Source of the DNA: Trichoderma breve
Taxonomy: Eukaryota > Ascomycota > Sordariomycetes > Hypocreales > Hypocreaceae
Length of the DNA: 64,000 nucleotides
Direction: 5' to 3'
Assembly: GCF_028502605.1 (NCBI RefSeq)
Contig: NC_079232.1
Span: 3,782,001-3,846,000, forward strand
Numbering within the stretch: position 1 is the first letter of the stretch; each line of letters opens with the position of its first letter. This document shows positions 33,301 to 44,998 of the stretch, in pieces. The notes beneath the pieces were generated by a model. The model searched no databases and was not told the DNA's origin. It saw only the letters and a list, made by a program, of their open reading frames with translations. The translations under genes and the position numbers were made by a program.

Positions 33301-33912
33301 GGTGTGTCCAGGGAAATAGCGCATAAATGCCATGCGCCACGCATGATGAGTGGTGACCAGCGCCCAGAATCGCTTCGACACCAGCGCCACCGAGGAGTGG
33401 CAGTCGGGCGGCAGATGCGAAAAGATGTGCGTCAGGATCTCTGGCAGAACACGTCAGCAAACCATTCACTTATAGGCACGCTGTGTAATTGGGGAAAGCT
33501 CACCATTGGGAAAGTTATCGAGACGGATTCCATCCGAGCGGGGTTCTGAGCGCTTTATAACCTGGAATCCAGGCCCTTGCCTCGCAGCTTGCGGGTTCAG
33601 AGCTTTCTCATACTCGGAGATTCGCTGTCCAGGCACAGAAGGGAGATCGTCGAGGCCCTTGTCGAGGCTCAATCGTCGTAGCTTCTCGTCCAGCTGGTCG
33701 GCATTGACTCCGGCATCTTCGCCCAAGAGGGGCTGATGCTGATGCTGGTCCGGGCCGGAGCGAAGACGCTGTGAGCCGAGGCTGGAGCCTGAACGGCCTC
33801 GACCAAGGCCACTGGCATCGCGGGGAAGAGAGCCATGCTGGGAGAAGGAGAGGGCGTCGAGGTGGTTGTTGTTCAGAAGCGGTGCTGGAGTCTTGAGAGG
33901 CTCTTGGGTCAT
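30400..33912 (-). CDS. F-box protein with beta-propeller region and C-terminal ubiquitin-interacting motifs, Ufo1-like
   Basis: Exons 33912-33504 and 33440-30400, 1149 residues. A disordered N-terminus (about 1-130) precedes the F-box at about 135-180: FPNG joined across the intron to EILTHIFSHLPPDCHSSVALVSKRFW. The centre holds WD-like segments (IIGTNTGAVLVWNARDD, LVHGGSDGLVQAWDPLA). The C-terminal third has three UIM-like helices: TEEEALLYAQMVSEEAYH, then EQQIQQAIRLSLMEG (about 1012-1028), then EDLALALSLSMQDQ (about 1091-1106), each with the A-x-x-x-S core; LALEIQ near 1117 is a weaker fourth. F-box, WD repeats and three UIMs is the layout of yeast Ufo1, substrate receptor of an SCF ubiquitin ligase whose UIMs promote its own turnover. 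Substrates here cannot be read from sequence. Confidence 0.8.
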
Positions 33913-36036
33913 ATAGCTGGGAGAAGAGGTCGAGAGGGTGTTGAGAGTGATGACCGTGCAGCGAACTTTTGCACAGTCTGGCGCGTGCCGAATACGAACA
34001 GAGAGCGAGTAGCAGTGATGGCGGTTGTGATGGGCGGTCGGATGCTGCGAGAGGTGACTCAGAAGATCAAAATTGAAGGTGCTGAGACAATATTTTCCGC
34101 GCCTACGCGTTGTCGCATCAGAAGTTCATTTCCTCATTGGCGCCAGTGTCCGGTACTTGCGCCGCTTTGCCGGCAATGAGCCGAAGTGACGACATTGGCG
34201 TGCCTGTATACAGCACAGATGAATGCACTTATTCACGCCATCTAATTTAATACGATTCTATATGGATAGAGAAAATTGAACAAGTAGGAGGAGAATTTTC
34301 CATTGTGCCATATCATAGCAGTCTTTAGGTTCATCTCAAAAAAGGAAGGAAAAGCCGAAAAGATGCAGATTCTTACATACCCAAGTCACTATCGCCGTTA
34401 TACCCATTTTTTGGTGCCACTTTATTCCACCGCTATCACCAGTGACGAGACTACATCGAATCTGATATCTTTGTTCTCAAAAGACAATTGAGTATACGAA
34501 ATCAACCTTTACCCCCTATGCAAGGATGCTGCACTCATACTGATAATTGAATCGTCATTCTGGTAGCCTAGAAGTTATTAATTTTACAGCCCCCAATGTG
34601 TTTCCACCTCATCATGGCACTACAATCTCTATCAACGCCCGCTTGAATCCAATATCTAGTCGATTATACCACCCATAAATAACCAGCATCTTATACTCTA
34701 TTCGTCAGTGGAGTCCGGCACACGTGGTTGCTCCTACTCCATGTTGACTAGTCTGCCACACTTTACAATCGAATCATCATCAGCATCCAACCACATGCAA
34801 AGTCCCCAACTTAGCCGGTCAGCATCCCCCATCCATTGAGCCGCATAGCACAGTACTAGAATAACTGCATGAAACTTGGATACACATATAGCTTAGCAAG
34901 CAATTATACATGTAAAAAGCATGGTTTCTCTCGGATGATAAGCCCGAAACTGACAAAAGCCGTTCCCATCAAGTTGCTCAGCAGTATATTAGACCGAGGA
35001 ATCAATTCCGGACGCAAGGAGACTTGAAATTGTGACTCTCCTTCTAATATATTCGCTTTTACCTAAGGCAGTGGCTAACCAAATTATGCATCTTTACATC
35101 ACTTCAGATCAGAATATAAACTAGCTACTTACCTCTATTTATAGTAATAGTCGTTTGTAAGACTTACAAGTTGCCGACTGATAAATCAACACCGGCACTT
35201 ATACCTATGTTCACCAAATACGATCCAGACTCACGCATTGCTCATGCCAAGTTTCCGGCAATAAGACAACATAAATTCCAGATAAGAAAGGCCGATCCAT
35301 AAATATTCCCGATCCATAGCCCTGCTCAATAAGCGCACCTAGCTCAGCCCTGCACATCTCCGCTTCGGCTCTCTCGCTTCTAGAATGCAACTCTTCTAAT
35401 AGTCTCCGGCCCTAATTACAACTTTTCCCGAGGTTCTTTTTATAATTAAGTCACGATATCCATTATATGCTTTTTTTCAGTTCTGGATTAGCCGTTTACA
35501 TAATGCTCAATAATATGCGTCTGTTCGCCCCAAATGTCCGAATAGACGAACTATCCCCTCCGTCATCGCATCCTCGGCATAGTTGACGTTAACAGCGGTA
35601 GTCCAATTGTCCGATTTCCGCAAATCACAAGTTGAGAATGGAGTTGAGTACGCATCTCCAAAGTGGAACTTCGTCAGCTTACTCGGAACATCGGCACTCT
35701 TGTAGTGCCAGCTCGTGCTCAATCGAGAAAAGTGTTTCTGTGTAAATGCCACGAGCTTGTCCACAAAAGTCATGAGATTCTGGCCAAATAGATTACAAGG
35801 GATGCGTAATTCCGCAAGAAGGCCCGTTTAGGCACGTATGCCTGTGATAAACGATGGAGGCATCGTCACAACCTGCTCCGGTGTATGCAGAGCAGAGCAG
35901 ACCAGGGCAGAGAAAAGTATTTCTATAAAGAGAGGCGAATCCTACTTGGAATATGCTTAATGTTTAGATTATAACAAACACTATACAGTCTTCTTTGGTA
36001 TCTTTTCTACCATATAATCAATCACTTAGACCAAAA
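33913..36036. other. AT-rich divergent intergenic region
   Basis: 2.1 kb. 33913-34180 is the leader and promoter of the F-box gene. From about 34200 the DNA is markedly AT-rich. An isolated minus-strand ORF at 35507-35773 (88 codons; frame open about 20 codons further upstream until a TAA) is the only candidate coding piece; its end (NYAEDAMTEGIVRLFGHLG) vaguely recalls the tail of class I/II aminotransferases, but no catalytic region is present. It could be a decayed gene fragment or chance. The right end is the promoter of the small secreted protein gene. Confidence 0.45.
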
Positions 36037-36536
36037 ATGAAGTCACTTACCACCGCAGTCATTGCGAGCTCTTTGCTGAGTCTCGGAGTTGCTGCTGATG
36101 GTGTTTTCGTCTGCCCTGGCCCGTAAGTCATCTACGGTCCACCATATTTCCTTAAAACGTTCTCATCATAGAAAATTTCAGCAACTGGACGCCAAGCAAC
36201 CTGTGTATGGATGTTCAGATGACTGACGGCGGCTGCTGGACTTCGCCATGGGAGACTCTGGGAGCAATCGGCCCCGACTCAGGTAAGCATTGTATCACAC
36301 AAAAACTCCCACGAGATGAGACTTCCTGTATTCTAAATGAGTATGTCCTTTTAGGCTGGATCTGCTCAATGTGGGTTGAGCCCGGCAACTGCGTCGCCAC
36401 CTCTGGTAACCTCAACTCCGGCGGTATCGAGGCTCCTGGCCAAGGCGACTTGCAGACTTGGAACGATGGACATACTGGCAAGCCGACTGGATACTGGTTT
36501 ACCCAGGCGAGATCCGTTCAGTGCGTGCGTGCTTAA
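36037..36536 (+). CDS. Small secreted cysteine-rich protein
   Basis: Three exons: 36037-36122, 36182-36282 and 36355-36536, 122 residues. Both introns have GTAAG donors and AG acceptors. Residues 1-20 (MKSLTTAVIASSLLSLGVAA) are a signal peptide. The mature about 102 residues contain six Cys (VCPGP, NLCMD, GGCWT, WICSM, GNCVA, VQCVR) and six Trp; an even Cys count suits three disulfides. No known enzymatic motif. It stands alone in gene-poor DNA with AT-rich flanks, at least 2.1 kb from either neighbour. It resembles the general class of fungal small secreted proteins, which includes effectors and self-defence or competition proteins; I do not recognise the family. Confidence 0.75.
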
Positions 36537-39500
36537 GGACGGCGCTTAGAAGATTGCTATTGAAAACAAGTGTCAATATTCATCGAAGCGATATTAGCCA
36601 TGTATGATCTTCTATTGGCATGTACCCAGCTTTATGACTGATCTTCACTAAGATCTCCTATAATATTTATGAGGCCTCAGTCAATACGATACTGCCCACG
36701 ATGAGGTGGAACCTATATCACTAGGCTTATAAAGAGAAAGGTCTTCTCTACGTAGCCAGTGCTGGTTTCCGTATAAATGCTCTTTCTAGTAATAAGATCT
36801 ATTGCTGGTACATATTCTTAAACTCTTGTAAAAGTCAACTCATTTATCTTATGTGTTTTGTCGTCTATATAGACAGCCCGTGCCCGTCCTATCAAGGCGC
36901 CGTTGGGTCCTTTAACGAGCATCAAATTTAATCAGGATACTACTTTTAGCACACCGCTGCCTTAATGCATCATTTGTCTGTTAACATTCTTCTACAGGTT
37001 AATTCATTTTTCATCTCTTCATTTTTGTTCCCCTTCTCCCCTTCTCCCATTCTGTTACAGCCAGCATACATCGAAAGCAGATGCAAATATATCACGTCCT
37101 AGGGTAGCCCCTTGCAAAACATCAGATTATTCATCACAGACACGATGATCTAGAACTAACTGCTATCGGCGTAAGATTCGCCTCCTCTATTTATTCTCCG
37201 ATAATAGCAAGATTTTGCGTCATTCAACGAGGGTATCTCCATGAACGATATCCTTTTTAAAGTGGCTCATGTGGTGGAGGACTCTCTCTTGATCTACTAG
37301 TCGAATCTAAGTGTAACAGAGTAAACAAGGGATCACAAGATCATCTAGTAACATCACTGAGAGCTATTAGAGTATCTAGGAGATGCTTTCAAGTGAGAAA
37401 TGAACCATGACTCAAAAATACGTAAAGTTAATCACATTCGTCCCTCTTTGGGCAGCAGTTGACCGCATATCATCGGCCCTGTCTGAGTTTAGTTTCTTTT
37501 CCAAACCTTGAAGTTTGCTGCCAACTGTGAAATCGCTCGTCGGATAACTACGATTTACTAGGGGTTCGGCAACCATACACACGAAGCAGTCTATCGCCTC
37601 GCCTATTGTCCACTGTTAGTTCCACACTAGATGTTACCAAGAGTTGATTGGAATGTCACTTCGGGCTTGGCGATTTTCCACTAATCGTTAAGTTGAAGAC
37701 CAGCTTGGCAGTTGAAGCTGATTAGCACAAGCGAAACCAAGTGACGGAATGCTCCCTTTCCCTGTGGAGCAGGGACTTGTCCTTGGTGCATTGAGCCATT
37801 TGTTCAGACAGCTTGGAGACAGGAGGCGGCCGCAGTAGCACGGTACGGAGCAGATGCGTTGTAGAGGCAGGGATGGGACGTCATTTCTTCGGCAGCCCAA
37901 CGATACTTCCCCGTGGCAATCATCGTACGATGTCCACCCGAGAACAGGACCACTCACATTGCATTCTGTCGCAACTTAGGCTAATAGCTCTGTCTCAAGA
38001 GCAACAGCGGTGGTGTGGTGGTATCACTACTATGCTGCCACGGCCTATTGGCTCATCCACGTACTCGGTGCCAGGCCCAGGGTGTGATGCAGGGCGCGCT
38101 GTCCACCTCGACGCAAGCTGCTTGTTCCGGTCCCACCAACGGGCGACGAGAATCGGGTTGCTTGCCGGGCCAGTGCAAAACCGATCGGATGGCAGCTCTG
38201 GCTCGCACTAGGCTGCAAGTGCTAGTGGTAGTTGCTTCACCCAAGCTTACTCGTGCTTGTGCAAGTAGATCTGACTCCCGGCTTTTGGGAAATACTGGAG
38301 GCTCACCGACTTTGAGTTCCAGCAGCTTTGAGACACCGGAGAGCCTCCACGTCGGCGTTGTAAAAAACCAGCCCCCCGAATCCTGCATTCGCCTAAGGAG
38401 GGTCAGCGTTGGTACACATGTAGTGGTATGCGAGGAGTACTGGAACTCTGTGTTAGGCTCCGTGAAATAAGAGGTTGTTCAGGGTAAATTGAGTTCCTCG
38501 CGTCTATCACATGTACATCGTACTCAACCTTGCAATTGTCATATGGATACCACTCCATACTCCATAGGCTCGGATCACCTCCGCGGGGATGCTCGGAAGG
38601 AAAAAGCTGCTGGAATACCATTGTAGATATGTACATGCAGATACGACCACTATGCGAAGTGCATTTGTGTGGCACGAATATGGAGAGATGCATACATACT
38701 GAACGCATATTATATGACACATGAGATTGCAAAATGGGCAGACTCACCTCTATGATGTAACGACGCCGTCCTTCTGTTCCCTATAACTGGGAAGCGGTGC
38801 TCACTGTCCAACAAGGAGAGAGAGAGCCCCCACGGAATACACTCTTATTAGGGGATTCTTTGTGACGAGCCACTTGTATGCTCATCTGCTTCTATAAGTG
38901 GCTCAGAGGGTGACATTCGCTTCGTGGAAGAATGAAACGACCTGCATGCCACGCTGTCTCGTTGATACACCGGTCTCCAGGTTTGTGGGACGCTGCGTGA
39001 CGGCTTGTTGGGTGCGCTACTGGTATTAGTCTTGCAGCTGCTGAGGCAATCTGCAGCCATGCACACCATCCGAGTAGCATCCCCACACAGAGAGAGACCC
39101 TCGCCTCGGGGATAATGCAAAGTCAATGATCAAGAGCCAGAAACCAAATTCACACAAGGGAGCATTATGCCACATGCACCCTGCTGGAGCGTGTGGTGAC
39201 ATGCTTGTGCAAGTAGTATTGTACTCATAGAGTGTGCTGGTACAGTAATAGTGCTGGTACAGTAATAGGCATGTGGGCGAAAAATTCCGAAATGATGTTA
39301 TCGGCAATGCTACCTCAAGGGGCAAAGCAACTGAGAGCTTTTTGGGTATTGCGTTATGGGGGCATTGCGCTCGCGGGTTCGCTTTGTCGGTGAAGTAAAA
39401 TCCAGGCTGACGTTTTGCACTCATACCTGCGCCTGTATCTAGATTGCCCTCAGCTTCTTTGACTCTTCCCCTTCGGCGTCTCAATCGGCTAACAGACACC

Positions 39501-42500
39501 AGGTTGTGACCGCCTAGCAGATGCTAAGCGATAGCCCAGCAGCAGCTCACCGTCTATGGATGTGGATCTGCACTTTGGCTCGTTGCAATGAATGGCAAAG
39601 GATGTCAAGGACACATCGGCCCTTGCCGTGTGTGATTGGTCTGCTCTGGCAGCTGGATGCTCGTTACGTGCCGGCGCAGGCATCCTGTCACCCTCCTCGT
39701 CCAAGCCGTTGAGGGATCAGAGGTTACAAGCATGGTCCTCTGGTTGATTGCTCGTACCGTACTTCTCCCAAGTCGTAACCGCGTGCAGAGGCCAAGCCGC
39801 GGAAACGAAGCCTGGTTTGCCTGGCTAGGGTATCTGGCCATGCTGCATGAGGCACCTTCCAAGTTGACAGGGTCTCAAATTAGCGGGCGCGTTTGAGCTA
39901 ACTGTGTGAGAGTTGACACATCAGAAAACTCGCCGACGTAGAGCCACAGTGTCAGAAAATGTCGTGTCGTGCGGGGATTCGATGCCATACTGTCGGGCCA
40001 GCTTCCTGTTTCGAGGCCTGCTTGCTTTGCGTTGATATGCAGCGCTTGCTAGTCTGTAGCCGGTACTGTTTGCCGTTCTAGAAGCGCGTTGGTTGTGAGA
40101 GCAGCGTAGCAAATGGCGTGTGCAGACGAACTTGTTGCCAGTCTCGCCTAAGCTTTCACGGCAGAGACTAAAGTGGCCCATAACGTCGACTTGCATGAGA
40201 GCAACGGTGCGAAACGCGAGAGTTGCTGATACCTGGTAGCCGGTACGGCGTACTCCGCCACGGTGCCCAATTTGCGATTGTGGTTGTCCAACGCTTCCAG
40301 CACAGACCAATGAGTACCAGAAAGGGCTGCAGAAGAGGAAGGCATTTTGCAATTTCCCGGGTTCGCACGACTTTCTTCGGGGTATGACAATGAATAGTAT
40401 CGTTCGTATAGAGGACAGTGTAAGACACGCAATAGTGTGATTTTAATCAATCACCAGGCGTGCGAAATATATGCTGCGGTGCGGAGTAATTATGTGAGTT
40501 CGCAAACACATGCTTACCTCTGCTTGTATCTTCTGCGCAGTGTTTTACATCATAACAGCTTTGAAGAACGTTCTCATATTTCTCGCGAGGTTGTCATGAC
40601 ATAATGTCCGAGCACGAGTAGCGATGCGCAAATGCGGAAAGAACATTTCTGTAATAATCAAAGCACAACCCGGGTGCCCGGGATTTCTTCAGAGGCTGCC
40701 GAAATGGTTTAGGACGGCCTCGCCTCCCTGGAGGAATTCTGCCGGAACTTGGTCGATCATGCCTAGGGCCGGCAAACAAAAGAAGAGTCGTCCTTTCGGT
40801 CAACTTACAAAGCCCTCCTGGCAGCACTAGCACGGGCTTGTTTCGCCTACTTGTGATAGGGCTAGAATACGACAGCCCATGTCAAGCTCGAGAGGTCGGT
40901 AATGCCCTCTCCGCCATGTTGCAGCCCTGTTAGCCATGTGTTGGACCGAGAGAAATGCCCAGGTGCTCAGACGTAGGCCATCGCTCTGCAACGGAGGCCT
41001 GGTAGTCAGTGTTATGATGGAAATCTCCGTAGGGAGGATACACGTGTGCTCCGTAATGTAAAACCAAAGGGAGCCAGGATTCGACGGAAAAGCCACCCCA
41101 CCTTCCCGTGGCCGGATCACCTCCTCGATTCGATATTTGGTGCGCCAAACGTGGTGCCAGCAGGATAGTACGAGTATTCGCACGCACTGACACATCTGCG
41201 CATTGCACAGGCGCAGGACGTGCTGCAGGGCGCTACTGTAGGTGTTTGGATGAATGCATCATGTCCACCTTGGCGGCGTCCAATCTGTCTGGCCCCAAAG
41301 CCCGACCGCCGCCGCTGCGACCCGACGGGCTGGGTGCGGATTGACGGGAGGCAAAGTCTGGTGTTCCCGCTGGCAGCTCCCGTAACACGCTTCCCGCACA
41401 CCATCCTCCCAGAGTGCTGGGTCCGAAGTGCTGTCTGCCCAACCACAGGCCATTTCCAGGACCCTCTTGCGGCGTTGGCGTCGTGTTTCCCAGCGTTGCT
41501 TGGGGCAGAAACTGGACAGACCCCGCGCCAGGCTCCGGTGCGCTGGACACCCATGGCAGCAGCCCCATCGTCGCCCGTTGCTAATGTCTAGGGGAGTGGG
41601 GGGGAATTGAAATAGGAGCTCCCCATGAGTCGCGCGCTTGCGTAGAGGCTCGCCCGCCAGTTTTGCATCGCACGGTGCAACGATCCCAGCCCAGGTAGCG
41701 GTACCTGGACTGGAACTTGGCCGGCAGCGTAGGACTGACTTGTCGCGCAGCAGCTGAAATAGTGCGTCGTATCGGTACCTGCGCCTGTCGCTATTGATAA
41801 TCAAATACAAACAACCCGCCACCCCCTGTCGGCCTGGGTACTGGGTAGGTTCCGCGGCGGCTGGCGATGGTGATGAATTTTCCAAGTTGTGGCGATTCCC
41901 GTCTCTGTCCTGCTTGTCATGCTGTACTAGCAGCCACGAGTACCTGCCTCGCATTGGCATCCCGGTGCCCGTGCCTCGTACCTGCCTGCGGATAGCAGGG
42001 AGCCAGTGCTGTTTTGAGGAAGGAACCATCCCGGACTGCTGGCGCCGGTCCGGTGTAAGTGCGAATAGCACCGTGCACAGTACGTCTGACGCCGCTGGCC
42101 TGTTTTAGTCGCCGCAACGCAGGGCAAGCAGGGGCCCTGTCCACGGTGCGACCACGGTGCGAGCTACTGCGCGCTAAGACCGCTGAAGCTGCAGGCCTAG
42201 CAGCACCTGGGACAACCCGGCATTAGTGCTAAAACCGCTGGACCTCCAGGACGCTGTGCGACCCGTCGCTCTCCTCCGACTCTAATCTTCGCACACCACT
42301 CCAAGGCCCTCGAGTTCCTCGTTGTGTCCGGCTTCACTTCAGTCGCGGCGAGACGTCAGATGATGCGCTGTCGTTAGGCCGATTCTTCTCCATTTCTAGG
42401 TCCGGGCCCTCGCGACACTTATCGACTTCAATTACAACCTTGTCCAGCCATCGAAAAAACCTACGACCCCGAAGGATCGCTATTTACCGTGGTAACGGTT

Positions 42501-42716
42501 CCTATTCCCCGAACAAAGCAAAAAAGGAAAAAAAGGAGTGCGCAGACAGAAAAAGAAAAGAAACCTGCGGAAGGATTCCGAGTGTTTCGACAGGTCACCC
42601 AAGGCTATCATTGCGATTATTCCCGTTTACCAGCCTACCGGATTCGACGTGCCAACGGTTTTTTTATTTGAGACAAACTACCGTTGCAATTGTGTACACC
42701 AACCAACAACGACACT
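36537..42716. other. 6.2 kb gene-poor region with a composition change
   Basis: 36537-37650 is AT-rich; from about 37700 to 42400 it becomes GC-rich. In the GC-rich part many ORFs (for example 38053-38388, 39026-39499, 41259-42071) overlap on opposite strands, none with a recognisable domain, as expected by chance when stop codons are rare. GTAC occurs repeatedly around 41700-42000. 42240-42716 is the leader and promoter of the zinc-ribbon gene. Confidence 0.45.
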
Positions 42717-43981
42717 ATGAGCTCCTCCGCCCAACCAGAGGCATCGTTGCCCAAGGCCGAGAAAGAGAAGAAGGGAATCGGCAAGGTGTTTTCCAAGGTC
42801 AAGGGCGTTTGGAGGAGAGGCGACTCGGCCGGCTCTAAGCGTCAACCACCAGCTGTCGCACCCTCAGCTGCTGTTAATGTCAGCGATGTCGCTGCGCCTG
42901 TCACGATTACAGAAACTAGAGCTGAAGAGGCTCCTAAATCGTATGTGTGACGCTGAAATTGCTTTCTTGGGCTTTGGCCAACTGCCTGTTACGGCTACCT
43001 GCCGTAATGCGATAATCATTGGCATTTCTGAGGTCAACTTGTATGTAGCATGCTAACAAGCCTTTTAACGTATAGACCCAGTATCAGCCATGTCGCCGTC
43101 AAATCCGATGCGCGGGCTGCGTATGAGAATATGGCCGGAGTCAACAAGCTCTCCAGGCTCGAGCTGTTTGAAGAGCGTGCCAAAAAGTTGAACGAACGAT
43201 TTGGCCTGGAGATTCAACCCATGCAATGGCAAAACGCCATCCCTAACGACACCGTACTTCGCATGGATAAGCCCATTAGAATGCGCATCCGACGAACCTG
43301 CCATCGCTGCAACGCTACCTTTGGCGCTGCTAAGGAATGCCCCAACTGCAACCATAACCGTTGCACCAAATGCACGCGTTACCCACCGAAGCTCTCTGAG
43401 GCCGAGGCCATTGCCAGTCGCGAAAGGAGAGCTGCCAAGATCAAGGCCAACCGTGAAAACGCCCCGATACTGCCCGACTACGGCCCAGAAGACAAGAAAT
43501 TCGTGCTTACACGCCCAAGCAAGACGGGAGGCCAGGATCTCGTCCATAAGAAGCCTCGCCAACGTGTCCGACGAACCTGCCACGAGTGCCAGACGCTATT
43601 CATGGCTGGGACCAAAATATGCGAGCGATGCAGTCACGTTCGCTGTACCGACTGCCCTCGAGACCCGTAAGAAGACCCCTTCCTTTCTGTAAATGGTGTA
43701 TTTAAATGCTGACGAGGACATGTGATAGGCCAAAGAAGGACAAATATCCATTCGGGTATCCTGGTGATGAATTTGGTCCCAGCAGCGTACCTCACTACGA
43801 ATGCGAAAAGTGTAAAGCAGTTTATCCCACGGACGCCGCGAATGGAACGGAATGCAGGAAATGCAAAAATCCAAAATCAAAATCCTCTCCTCGTGCTCGG
43901 CCTCGCAAGGTGGAACCGATACCCGACCCAGACGTGGTCAAGTCGATACAGATTAAACTGGACAGTCTCAAAGTTACGTAG
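42717..43981 (+). CDS. Cys-rich protein with three zinc-ribbon-like modules, function unknown
   Basis: Exons 42717-42940, 43076-43666 and 43729-43981, 355 residues. The N-terminus is Lys/Ala-rich and disordered (KGIGKVFSKVKGVWRR). Two related modules start with RRTCHRC and RRTCHEC: CHRC..ECPNCNHNRCTKC and CHEC..ICERCSHVRCTDC, each with six Cys in C-x2-C / C-x2-C / C-x2-C pairs. The third, YECEKCKAVYPTDAANGTEC-RKC, has four Cys. The repeated pair of six-Cys modules suggests an internal duplication. The C-terminus is basic, then KVEPIPDPDVVKSIQIKL. I know of similar uncharacterised ascomycete proteins but not a function. The start is at the end of a leader with several upstream stop codons and has an ACACTATGAG context. 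Confidence 0.8.
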
Positions 43982-44998
43982 GATCTGTCTTGGTTTGACT
44001 TGCACGAATAAGCTGTTGTCTGCATCGATCCTTGAGCGAATTTTTCTTCTTTTCCCCCTCACGTCTTGCATTCGCATTCACGTCTGTTCTGTTTTTATAT
44101 AGACGACCTTGACGACTTCCGTGCTGAAGCATTCTTCACCTCACTTTCCTCACCTCACCCCTTTTCTCCCAGACACTGAATCTTACCTGGAACGACGACA
44201 TTTTACTTCTTCTCTTTACATATTAAGCGTCAGTCCAGCCAAACTGCGCAAATAAGCAACAGCTCTCTATTTCTTTTGTCATGAACAATATACCGAAAGG
44301 GAGGAGGGGGAAATCGAGCAGGCGATCTATCAGATCCATCGTTCTATCTACTGGTTAAAGAGGTGGATATGATGGACGGACAAAAGAAAAAAGAAGGATG
44401 GCTTCACTCGGAATGGTCAGCTCATTGATGAACGACTAGTTTGTTTTTTTGTCTTGGTGTTTTTGTTGTGGTTTTTTATTTGGTTGATATCTTATTTGTT
44501 TTATAAGCGCAAAAAGCGAGAGAGCATGACTGGTTTATTCTCCCCCACCCCGGCCTACCTACCATTTTATTTGATTATCTCTTCAACACTCATCTCATCG
44601 TCAACCGTGTTTATTCTTCTGCCTTTGTTCTAACCACAAGATGGGTTGGGATGATGTAAACTCAACATTAAAAAGAAAAAGTAAAATTAAATCTCTTTTC
44701 ATCTTTGATGAGGGTGGCTATTGATATATATAAATATATTTGTATATCTGTCACGCTTATGATTCTCCGAAAGACTTGTTCTGTGGCTTATGATTCTCCG
44801 AAAGACTCGTTCTGTGACTGTATTGCCCAAAGCATTGTATATCTTACCTACATACCAACTGTAAACAAAACACTATTATCGTATTACGCCACCACCCTTT
44901 TCAGGGGCGCTCCAGCTCCGTGCTGCCTTTCCATTTTCTTCACAAATACAAAACCGAATCCCGTCAAGACACACAACTACTCCCATCAGGACGCACAA
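43982..44998. other. Convergent 3' region with a 31-bp tandem duplication
   Basis: Between the zinc-ribbon gene (+) and the Clr2-like gene (-). T-rich, then AT-rich. Contains the tandem duplication described separately; the ORF at 44705-45061 spans that repeat and overlaps the 3' end of the Clr2-like gene, so it is not credible. Confidence 0.55.
44755..44816. repeat. 31-bp tandem direct duplication
   Basis: Copy 1 44755-44785 and copy 2 44786-44816 both begin GCTTATGATTCTCCG and end GTTCTGTG; they differ at one base (T versus C). Perfect adjacency and one mismatch imply a recent duplication event in non-coding DNA. Confidence 0.9.

Noticed and set aside
41259..42071. 270-codon minus-strand ORF in the gene desert
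   Set aside because: Overlaps long ORFs on the other strand (41220-41591, 41794-42108) in GC-rich DNA, has low-complexity Arg/Pro/Cys-rich sequence and no recognisable domain.
33913..42716. tRNA, rRNA or transposon genes in the gene-poor island
   Set aside because: I looked for T-arm-like GTTCGANTC boxes, long terminal or inverted repeats and transposase motifs and saw none; this is a visual check only.
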